The notes below the pieces were generated by a model. That model saw only the letters and a list, made by a program, of their open reading frames with translations, was not told the DNA's origin and did not search any database. Shown here piece by piece: positions 1 to 5,028 of a stretch of 5,111 nt of DNA. The position numbers were made by a program, and so were the translations under genes. Position 1 is the stretch's first letter. Each line of letters begins with the position of its first letter. The DNA is taken from NCBI GenBank assembly GCA_038232935.1, contig JBBSMX010000210.1, positions 1-5,111 of the forward strand, given 5' to 3'. The stretch is from JBBSMX01 sp038232935 (GTDB lineage Bacteria; Bacteroidota; Rhodothermia; Rhodothermales; JANQRZ01).

Positions 1-2
1 GA

Positions 3-116
3 GGGAAGGCGAAGATGGCCGTTGTCGGCGCGTCGATGCGGAAACTCCTTCATATCTGCTTCGGAGTGCTCAGAAGCGGGCAACCATTCGATCCCTCGCT
101 GCACCCGGTCCCTTGA
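3..116 (+). CDS. IS110-family transposase, C-terminal fragment (5' end outside window)
   Basis: This is the last 37 codons of a transposase whose 5' part lies left of the window; it ends at TGA 114-116. The visible tail reads KMAVVGASMRKLLHICFGVL and then RSGQPFDPS. That matches the usual end of IS110/IS116/IS902 transposases, where a K-x-A-x-V-A-x-x-R-K-L-L helix is followed by a G-x-P-(F/Y)-(D/N)-P segment. Enzymes of this family are DEDD-type recombinases that act with a bridge RNA, but none of the catalytic part is visible here. The assignment rests on this C-terminal signature alone. The reading frame overlaps other open frames that have no family signature. The element's right end should lie within the next few tens of bases, so it sits directly upstream of surE. 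Whether the copy is intact cannot be told. Confidence 0.8.
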   Translation, partial: GKAKMAVVGASMRKLLHICFGVLRSGQPFDPSLHPVP

Positions 117-172
117 CTTTCTCCATCACAGCATCTCTAAGGGTGAGGGAGCCTGCCTCGATGCCCTGCTTA

Positions 173-202
173 ACCCTTTGCCCTTTCGTCACTTTACCCT
201 TT
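173..202 (+). repeat. Heptamer repeat (ACCCTTT-like) just upstream of surE
   Basis: Heptamers ACCCTTT (173-179), GCCCTTT (180-186), TCACTTT (189-195) and ACCCTTT (196-202) follow each other, broken only by a 2-base CG insert. The array ends four bases before the surE ATG. The first ACCCTT (173-178) can also pair with AAGGGT at 139-144, enclosing a small GAGG/CCTC hairpin (145-148 with 156-159). It could be part of the IS110 right end or of the surE leader. Confidence 0.4.
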
Positions 203-205
203 AAG

Positions 206-1030
206 ATGCCTCGCCCGACTACGCCACTCCACCTCTCGCCGGACCGACCGCTCCTCCTGCTCACGAACGACGACGGGATCGACGCGAGGGGCCTCGCCGC
301 GCTCGCTGCGGCGCTCGACGGGCTCGGCGATCTCACGGTAGTCGCGCCTACGCAGGAGCAGAGCGCGGTCGGGCACGCCATCACCGTCCGCGACCCCGTC
401 CGCGCGCACGGCTGGCCGTTCGTGGTGCCCTCGGGCGATGTATGGGCACGGGCCGTCACCGGCACCCCGGCCGATTGCGTCAAGCTCGCCTGCCAGAAGC
501 TCCTGCCGCGCCGCCCCGACCTCGTCGTGAGCGGCATCAACCACGGGCCGAACACGGCGGTGAACGTGATCTATTCCGGCACCGTCAGCGCCGCCACTGA
601 GGCCACGATTCTCGGCATTCCCGCCATCGCTGTGTCGCTCTGCTCGTGGGACCCCGACGCCGACTTCGAAGCGGCCGGCCGCTTCGCTCGGAACTTCGCC
701 GAGCGCGTGCTGAGCGAAGGCCTCGCGCCGGGCACCCTCCTCAACATAAACGTCCCGCCGGGGGACTACGACGAGATCCGCGGCGTCGAGATCACGCGGC
801 AGGCACGGGCGCGGTGGGAAGAGGAGTTCCACGAGCGCCGCGACCCGTTCGACCGGCCCTACTACTGGCTCGGCGGCGAGTTCATCGACCTCGACGAGGG
901 GCGCGACACCGATCTCGCGGCCATTAAGGCGGGGTACGTCTCCGTGACCCCGCTGCACCACGACATGACGGCCTACGATCAGATCGAAGCACTCGCGGCG
1001 TGGGCGGAGGGAAAGCGGCCGAAGGATTGA
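206..1030 (+). CDS. surE: 5'/3'-nucleotidase SurE
   Basis: SurE is a metal-dependent cytoplasmic phosphatase that removes phosphate from nucleoside 5'- and 3'-monophosphates; some members also cleave short polyphosphate. The protein has 274 residues, close to the usual 250-260 plus a short N-terminal extension. The family signature LLLLTNDDGIDARG lies at about 16-29, with metal ligands D22 and D23. Further ligands are S53 (EQSAVGH) and N112 (SGINHGPN). Other conserved blocks are TGTPADCV (85-92), YSGTVSAA (123-130) and VTPLHHDMT (247-255). The ATG at 206 is preferred. The frame stays open back to a TTG at 113, but that TTG overlaps the stop codon of the upstream transposase and would add an unconserved leader. 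There is no clear Shine-Dalgarno sequence. The gene is followed by 194 bases before the next gene, so it is probably its own unit. Confidence 0.95.
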   Translation: MPRPTTPLHLSPDRPLLLLTNDDGIDARGLAALAAALDGLGDLTVVAPTQEQSAVGHAITVRDPVRAHGWPFVVPSGDVWARAVTGTPADCVKLACQKLLPRRPDLVVSGINHGPNTAVNVIYSGTVSAATEATILGIPAIAVSLCSWDPDADFEAAGRFARNFAERVLSEGLAPGTLLNINVPPGDYDEIRGVEITRQARARWEEEFHERRDPFDRPYYWLGGEFIDLDEGRDTDLAAIKAGYVSVTPLHHDMTAYDQIEALAAWAEGKRPKD

Positions 1031-1058
1031 GGATGGGAGGTAAAACCGTCTAAATTAG
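1027..1058 (+). promoter_or_regulatory. Possible Bacteroidota-type promoter for the DUF547-bcp pair
   Basis: An AT-rich patch follows surE. TAAATTAG (1051-1058) matches the TAnnTTTG -7 element at five of six fixed positions. A TTG (1027-1029, inside the surE stop region) lies 21 bases upstream as a candidate -33 element. Transcription would begin near 1065 and give a leader of about 160 bases containing the 1085-1108 hairpin. This is a motif match only, and the host group is itself inferred. Confidence 0.3.
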
Positions 1059-1084
1059 CGAAGCCGCCCCGCTCCGCGCCCGTA

Positions 1085-1108
1085 GGGGCGATCCCTCGTG
1101 GTCTCCCT
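1085..1108 (+). repeat. REP-like imperfect palindrome in the surE-DUF547 spacer
   Basis: GGGGCGATC (1085-1093) can pair with GGTCTCCCT (1100-1108) around the loop CCTCGT. The stem has one C-T mismatch and two G-T wobbles. The flanks (CGTA before, CTGGTCGGGATGGGCG after) give it the look of dispersed intergenic palindromes of the GTAGGGGCGA type found in many GC-rich genomes. That resemblance is from memory. Only one copy is in the window, so repeat status is unproven. It has no T-tract, so it is not a typical terminator for surE. Confidence 0.35.
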
Positions 1109-1149
1109 GGTCGGGATGGGCGTTACGTCCGTCTACTGTTCACCGTCCT

Positions 1150-1174
1150 CCGGCCACCGGAAACCGGACCCCGG
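1150..1174 (+). repeat. Four CCGG boxes at a 7-base period
   Basis: CCGG occurs at 1150, 1157, 1164 and 1171, separated by the three-base spacers cca, aaa and acc. The spacing is exact, though the spacers differ. The array lies 50 bases upstream of the chosen DUF547 start and about 40 bases downstream of the REP-like palindrome. CCGG is self-complementary, so any two boxes can also pair into hairpins. Function is unknown, and chance in GC-rich DNA remains possible. Confidence 0.4.
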
Positions 1175-1224
1175 CGGACGAGCGGGCGTTGGATCGTCGC
1201 TGTTCACTCCTCAACCCCTGCCCC

Positions 1225-2040
1225 GTGCTCCGACCTCCTCTGCTCTGCCTGCTCGTCGTGATGCTGGCGGGCTGCCTGTCGAAAGCCTCCGTCCGGCCGG
1301 TCGAGTCCGATGGGCCCGTCGCCTCGCCGACCGCGTTCGACCACAGCACGTTCGATGCCCTCTTGCGTGAGGTCGTGGACGAACGCGGGTTCGTGGACTA
1401 CGCCGCGCTCGCGGAAGACCCGTCGGCGCTGGACGGCTACCTCCGCCGTCTCGCCGCCACCGATCCGTCCGCGCTCGGCGACGACGACCGGCTCGCGTTC
1501 TGGCTGAACACCTACAACGCGTACACCCTCAAGCTGATCGTGGACAACTACCCCGTCGGCAGCATCCGTGACGTGGTGGGGGGCGTGTTCATCCCGCTCG
1601 TCAACTCGCCGTTCAAGGTCGAGTTCGTCGTGGTCGGGGGCGAGACGATGACGCTGGACGATGTGGAGCACGGCACGATCCGCGAGCAGTTCGCCGAGCC
1701 ACGCATCCACTTTGCGCTCGTCTGCGCCGCCCAAAGCTGCCCCCCGCTCCGGCCCGAAGCCTACACCGGCGACCGGCTCGACGCGCAGCTCGACGATCAG
1801 GCTCGTCGCTTCCTCCATAACCCGGACAAGAACCGCGTCCCGGCAGACGACGATAGCGTCGAGCTGTCGAAGATCTTCGACTGGTTCAAGGGTGATTTCG
1901 GCGACTCCGACGCGGCCGTGCAGGCGTTCATCGCGCCCTATTTCGATGGCGATGTGCGGGCGAAGCTGGAGCAGGGCGCGTACGATGTCGAGTTCACCGG
2001 CTACGACTGGTCCCTCAACGACTCGAACGATTCCCGATGA
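1225..2040 (+). CDS. DUF547-domain lipoprotein
   Basis: This is a predicted envelope lipoprotein of 271 residues with a DUF547 domain, a family with no settled biochemical role. Starting at GTG 1225 gives a compact signal peptide, MLRPPLLCLLVVMLAGC, with lipobox LAGC and the lipidated cysteine at residue 17. An in-frame TTG at 1189 would add 12 residues (MDRRCSLLNPCP) and remains possible. DUF547 hallmarks follow in order: FWLNTYNAYTL (92-102), NSPF (127-130), LDDVEHGTIR (144-153), IHFALVCAAQSCPPLRPEAY (161-180), RRFL (194-197) and LSKIFDWFKGDF (214-225). The C-terminus has YDWSLND (260-266), also typical. The conserved H149, C166 and C172 could be functional, but that is inference. The stop overlaps the bcp start by four bases (ATGA), so the two are likely co-transcribed and translationally coupled. 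Family assignment is firm; function is unknown. Confidence 0.88.
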   Translation: MLRPPLLCLLVVMLAGCLSKASVRPVESDGPVASPTAFDHSTFDALLREVVDERGFVDYAALAEDPSALDGYLRRLAATDPSALGDDDRLAFWLNTYNAYTLKLIVDNYPVGSIRDVVGGVFIPLVNSPFKVEFVVVGGETMTLDDVEHGTIREQFAEPRIHFALVCAAQSCPPLRPEAYTGDRLDAQLDDQARRFLHNPDKNRVPADDDSVELSKIFDWFKGDFGDSDAAVQAFIAPYFDGDVRAKLEQGAYDVEFTGYDWSLNDSNDSR

Positions 2041-2522
2041 GTACCTCACCCATGCCTTCCGCCGGCGATCCGGCCCCCGACTTCGCCGGCGCGACCGGTT
2101 CCGGCGATACCGTTCGTCTGGCCGATTACCGGGGGAGTTGGGTGCTCCTCTATTTTTACCCAAAGGACGACACGCCCGGCTGCACGAAGCAAGCCTGCAA
2201 CCTCCGCGACCACTTCGGACGGCTGGAGGAGGAGGGGATCGCCGTGCTCGGCGTCTCGGGCGACGACGAGGCCTCGCACGAACGCTTCGCCGGCAAGTAC
2301 GATCTCCCGTTCCCGCTCCTCGCCGATCCGAAGCGGGAGATCATGCAGCGTTACGGCGTCTGGGGCGAGAAGAGCTTCTACGGCAAAACCATCGTCGGGA
2401 CGAAGCGGACGACGTTTCTGATCGACCCCGAGGGCATCATTCGCCACATCTTCAAGCGGCCGAAGACCGGCGAGCACGCGGAGGAGGTGCTCGCGAAGCG
2501 GGACGCTCTCACGAGCGGCTGA
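2037..2522 (+). CDS. bcp: Thioredoxin-dependent peroxiredoxin, BCP/PrxQ family
   Basis: This thiol peroxidase reduces hydrogen peroxide and organic hydroperoxides in the cytoplasm and is normally recycled by thioredoxin. It has 161 residues, near the usual 150-160. The core reads YPKDDTPGCTKQACNLRD (41-58). C49 is the peroxidatic cysteine in the P-x-x-x-T-x-x-C type motif. C54, five residues later, is the resolving cysteine of the atypical two-Cys PrxQ class, the same spacing as in E. coli Bcp. Other conserved parts are GDPAPDF (10-16), GVSGDD (72-77), PFPLLADP (91-98) and the active-site arginine R124 in GTKRTTFLID (121-130). There is no signal peptide. The start ATG 2037 overlaps the DUF547 stop in ATGA, consistent with re-initiation by the same ribosome. 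A second in-frame ATG at 2052 is a less likely alternative. Confidence 0.95.
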   Translation: MSTSPMPSAGDPAPDFAGATGSGDTVRLADYRGSWVLLYFYPKDDTPGCTKQACNLRDHFGRLEEEGIAVLGVSGDDEASHERFAGKYDLPFPLLADPKREIMQRYGVWGEKSFYGKTIVGTKRTTFLIDPEGIIRHIFKRPKTGEHAEEVLAKRDALTSG

Positions 2523-2545
2523 CGCCTCAGCCGGTCCCGCCATCG

Positions 2546-2556
2546 TTATCTTGGGG
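2546..2556 (+). promoter_or_regulatory. Promoter-like box TTATCTTGGGG upstream of tpiA
   Basis: TTATCTTGGGG sits 24 bases after bcp and 173 bases before tpiA. It contains TATCTTG, similar to the Bacteroidota -7 element TAnnTTTG with one base missing. It matches the box at 4997-5007 in ten of eleven bases. I see no TTG at the expected -33 distance. The second half also forms the left arm of the 2550-2604 fold. Confidence 0.3.
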
Positions 2557-2604
2557 AGCCGCTGATCGGGACGTCATCGGTCGGTTGAGGAAAGCCTCCC
2601 CGAG
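2550..2604 (+). other. Two-helix fold in the bcp-tpiA spacer (structured UTR or 3' end)
   Basis: An outer helix pairs CTTGGGGAG (2550-2558) with CTCCCCGAG (2596-2604): nine pairs, one a G-T wobble. Stacked directly on it, CCGCTGAT (2559-2566) pairs with ATCGGTCGG (2576-2584), leaving T2581 bulged and a 9-base loop. The 3' side has an 11-base unpaired stretch (2585-2595), part of which could instead form a GAGG-AAAG-CCTC hairpin (2587-2598). No T-run follows, so it is not a standard intrinsic terminator. It could protect the bcp message end or be a tpiA leader structure. Confidence 0.35.
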
Positions 2605-2729
2605 GGCCGCCGATCACGAGACCGGGTGCGCACGACCTAAAGTATAGCTCGAAGTGAATTCTTTGCCCGACTGATGCTCCGCGCGCTAGCTCCACGATAG
2701 AGGCATCTCTCACCTCACACCCCGAACCG

Positions 2730-3491
2730 ATGCTCGTAGCCGGAAACTGGAAGATGAACACGGACCTCGCCGAAGCCGTTCGGCTCGCCTCCGAAGTGGG
2801 GCGCGCCGTCGACGGAGCTGCTGACGCCGTGGCGGTGGCCGTGTGCCCGCCTTTCGTCTCGCTCGAAGCTGCGGCCGAGATCATCCGCGACACGCCCGTT
2901 CGGCTGGGCGCGCAGAACATGCACGCCGAGGAGGCGGGCGCGTTCACCGGTGAAGTCTCCGCCCCGATGCTCGCCTCCGTGGGGTGCCACTACGTGATCC
3001 TCGGCCACTCCGAGCGGCGGCAGCTTTTTGGCGAGACGGACGAGGGCGTGAATCGGAAGGTGAAGGCCGCGCTCCGGCACGGCCTCGTCCCGATAGTCTG
3101 CGTCGGCGAAACGCTGGACGAGCGGGAGGCTGGGGACGAGGAGCAGGTCGTCAGCCGACAGGTGGCAGCGGCGTTCGACGGCGTGCGCGTCGACGAGGCG
3201 TCGGATCTCGTCGTGGCCTACGAGCCGGTGTGGGCGATTGGGACGGGGAGGACGGCATCGCCGGAACAGGCGCAGGCGATGCACCGGCACCTCCGCGAGC
3301 GTCTCGCCGCTGCGCTCGGCGAAACCGGGCGCGCGGTCGAGATCCTCTACGGCGGTAGCGTCAAGCCGGGCAATGCGGCCGAGCTATTCGCGCAACCCGA
3401 CATCGACGGCGGGCTGATCGGCGGGGCGAGCCTCGACGCGGAGAGCTTCGCGGAGATCGTGAAAGCGGCGGCTCCGTACGCCGTGCGCTGA
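2730..3491 (+). CDS. tpiA: Triosephosphate isomerase
   Basis: TpiA interconverts dihydroxyacetone phosphate and glyceraldehyde 3-phosphate in glycolysis and gluconeogenesis; it is a cytoplasmic TIM-barrel dimer. The protein has 253 residues, the normal bacterial length. The N-terminus MLVAGNWKMN carries N6 and catalytic K8, which fixes ATG 2730 as the start. The electrophile H93 is in ILGHSERR (90-97). The catalytic base E165 is in the PROSITE-type signature VAYEPVWAIGTG (162-173), which includes the closing loop 6. The phosphate-binding loops YGGSV (207-211) and GGLIGGASL (227-235) are intact. Nothing suggests inactivation. In many bacteria secG follows tpiA; here a GWxTD lipoprotein gene starts 29 bases after the stop, so the two are probably in one transcript. 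The 207-base gap upstream suggests tpiA has its own promoter. Confidence 0.97.
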   Translation: MLVAGNWKMNTDLAEAVRLASEVGRAVDGAADAVAVAVCPPFVSLEAAAEIIRDTPVRLGAQNMHAEEAGAFTGEVSAPMLASVGCHYVILGHSERRQLFGETDEGVNRKVKAALRHGLVPIVCVGETLDEREAGDEEQVVSRQVAAAFDGVRVDEASDLVVAYEPVWAIGTGRTASPEQAQAMHRHLRERLAAALGETGRAVEILYGGSVKPGNAAELFAQPDIDGGLIGGASLDAESFAEIVKAAAPYAVR

Positions 3492-3507
3492 GAGAGAACG
3501 ACGAGGC

Positions 3508-3514
3508 AGGGGAG
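3508..3514 (+). promoter_or_regulatory. Shine-Dalgarno-like site for the GWxTD gene
   Basis: AGGGGAG at 3508-3514, within a longer purine run that continues to 3518, lies 6 bases before the ATG at 3521. It is the only clear purine-rich ribosome-binding candidate in the window and supports that start codon. The other genes lack one or are coupled by overlap. Confidence 0.5.
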
Positions 3515-3520
3515 AGGATC

Positions 3521-4912
3521 ATGCGGCGTATCGTGTTTACCGTTCTCTGCCTGCTGCTCTCCGTTTTCTGGCCCGCTTGCTCCGGCCCGTCCGCCCTCGA
3601 CGCGCCCGACGCGGGCCGCTCGACGACGTACGAGCCCGGCCTGCCGAGCTTCGACCTGGAGGCGATTCCCACTGTCCGCGACGGGCAGCCGGGCGTGGAC
3701 GTGTACACCAGCATCCCGTACGCCTCGCTCGTGTTCACCGCCACCGACTCCAGCTTCGTCGCCGGCTACGACCTCACGCTTCGGGTACGGGACGAGCGGG
3801 GACGGGGCATGGAGTTCTTCGCTTCGTTTCGCGATACGCTCGAAGTCGATACGCCGGAGGCGACGCGGTCGTACGTCCGCATCGGACGTGTCGAGCGGAT
3901 GCCGCTGGCTCCCGGCACCTACGTCGTCGAAGCCGTGCTGGAGGATGAGGAGAGCGACGAGCAGGCCGTCCGCAGCCAGCGCATCGAGGTGGTCGCGCTC
4001 GACGGGGAGCCACGCCTGAGCCGTCTGCTGATCCGCGCCGACGTGCAGCGCGGAGGTCCCGTCGAGCCGGTCGTGGCGCTGCACGTCCCCGGCCGCCGCG
4101 ACTCGCTGCACGCGCAGGTCGAGGTCTACGACGCGCCGGCGGGGGCAGAGCTGGAGTTACAAATCCGCAAGCTTCGGGCCGATACGAGCGTGGCCTATCC
4201 GCCGTTCTGGCTGTCGCCCTCGCGCGGCTCGCTCGCCGTCCGCGGCATCGACGCCGACGTCTCCGACACGCTGTCCACGGTGCGGCTTCCCCTCGGCGTC
4301 GCGCGCGGGCAGACGGCGACGTTCCGCCTCCCGAGCCTCGCTGAAGGCATCTATCGCCTCGATGTGCGGCTCGTCGCGCGCGGGGTCACGCTCGCGCGGC
4401 AGCAGCGGGACCTCTCGGTGAAAGGCATCGCGTTTCCCCAACTCGCCACCCTCGCCGAACTCGTGGACGCGCTCGACTACATCGCGTACCCCCGCGAGAT
4501 GAAGTTCATCGCCTCGGGCGACACGCCGCGCGAACGCCGCCGCCGCTTCGATGCGTTCTGGGGCGCGCTCGTCTCGGACCGGCGGGTCGCGGCGAACCTG
4601 CTGCGCCAGTACTACGAGCGGGTGGAGGAGGCGAACCTGCTGTTCACATCCTACAAGCCGGGGTGGAAGACGGACCGGGGGATGATCTACGTCGTCTTCG
4701 GCGCGCCCGACTACGTGGAGCGGACGTTCGAGGGCGAGGTGTGGCACTACGGGGTCGGCGAGCAGGCCGCCTCCGGCACGTTCGCCTTCGAACGCGTCGA
4801 CTACTACGGTGACGCGGACCCGTTCGGCCACTACGTGCTCGTCCGGCAGCCGATCTACGAGCAGGCCTGGAGACGCGCCATCGACCGCTGGCGCAAGGGC
4901 AACGCGCTGTGA
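3521..4912 (+). CDS. GWxTD-domain lipoprotein
   Basis: This is a 463-residue predicted envelope protein whose C-terminal third is a GWxTD domain, named for its motif and of unknown function. The N-terminus MRRIVFTVLCLLLSVFWPAC is a hydrophobic signal ending at C20, followed by a Pro/Asp/Ala-rich linker. The lipobox WPAC is imperfect (W at -3), so lipidation is likely but not certain. Residues about 55-160 and 180-300 look like two beta-rich modules with similar ends (LAPGTYVVEAVL and LAEGIYRLDVRL). The GWxTD domain runs from about 308 to 450. It contains LDYIAYPREMKFI (318-330), RRRRFDAFW (339-347), YYERVEEAN (364-372), the hallmark GWKTDRG (381-387) and IYVVFGAPDYVE (389-400). The gene follows tpiA by 29 bases with a good ribosome-binding site, so co-transcription is likely. 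The family is known mainly from Bacteroidota, Acidobacteriota and Gemmatimonadota. Confidence 0.88.
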   Translation: MRRIVFTVLCLLLSVFWPACSGPSALDAPDAGRSTTYEPGLPSFDLEAIPTVRDGQPGVDVYTSIPYASLVFTATDSSFVAGYDLTLRVRDERGRGMEFFASFRDTLEVDTPEATRSYVRIGRVERMPLAPGTYVVEAVLEDEESDEQAVRSQRIEVVALDGEPRLSRLLIRADVQRGGPVEPVVALHVPGRRDSLHAQVEVYDAPAGAELELQIRKLRADTSVAYPPFWLSPSRGSLAVRGIDADVSDTLSTVRLPLGVARGQTATFRLPSLAEGIYRLDVRLVARGVTLARQQRDLSVKGIAFPQLATLAELVDALDYIAYPREMKFIASGDTPRERRRRFDAFWGALVSDRRVAANLLRQYYERVEEANLLFTSYKPGWKTDRGMIYVVFGAPDYVERTFEGEVWHYGVGEQAASGTFAFERVDYYGDADPFGHYVLVRQPIYEQAWRRAIDRWRKGNAL

Positions 4913-4949
4913 GCGAAGGGAGGCCCGTGCGTTCGTGTGGCTGACAGAA

Positions 4950-4972
4950 GCATGAGCGGATCACGCTCGTGC
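4950..4972 (+). terminator. Hairpin after the GWxTD gene, possible terminator
   Basis: GCATGAGCG (4950-4958) pairs with CGCTCGTGC (4964-4972) around the 5-base loop GATCA: nine pairs including one G-T. It begins 37 bases after the stop at 4912, a good position for ending the tpiA-GWxTD message. No T-tract follows (next bases GCTAGTGTG), so it is at best an incomplete intrinsic terminator. Confidence 0.4.
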
Positions 4973-4996
4973 GCTAGTGTGAGAGACGATTGGTTG

Positions 4997-5007
4997 TAAT
5001 CTTGGGG
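4997..5007 (+). promoter_or_regulatory. Promoter-like box TAATCTTGGGG before the IS630 transposase
   Basis: TAATCTTG (4997-5004) matches five of six fixed bases of TAnnTTTG and lies 24 bases upstream of the transposase ATG, a sensible -7 position for a short leader. No good -33 TTG is present. It is nearly identical to the box upstream of tpiA. Confidence 0.35.
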
Positions 5008-5028
5008 CGACTCCTTCCTCTACTCGCT

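Noticed and set aside
22..204. A 60-codon open frame at the left edge
   Set aside because: It covers the transposase tail in another frame, crosses the heptamer repeat, and shows no family motif.
113..205. A longer SurE start at TTG 113 adding 31 residues
   Set aside because: The added segment overlaps the IS110 transposase stop, has no SurE similarity, and the conserved TNDDG region already lies near the usual position from ATG 206.
1204..2163. A long minus-strand open frame (319 codons) opposite the DUF547 gene
   Set aside because: Arg/Val/Glu-rich translation without motifs, lying wholly antisense to a well-supported gene; a typical product of GC-rich third positions. The minus-strand frames at 194-961, 2046-2543, 2715-3290, 3347-4111 and 4157-4831 were rejected for the same reason.
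1661..2647. A plus-strand open frame (328 codons) spanning the DUF547-bcp junction
   Set aside because: Ser/Thr/Arg-rich, low-complexity translation out of frame with two clear protein families.
2656..2665. GAATTCTTTG upstream of tpiA as a -7 promoter element
   Set aside because: The TTTG half matches but the required TA is replaced by AT, and no -33 TTG is suitably spaced.
131..2710. Shared octamer GCATCTCT upstream of surE (131-138) and tpiA (2703-2710)
   Set aside because: Eight bases with no matching flanks and different distances to the starts; chance is sufficient.
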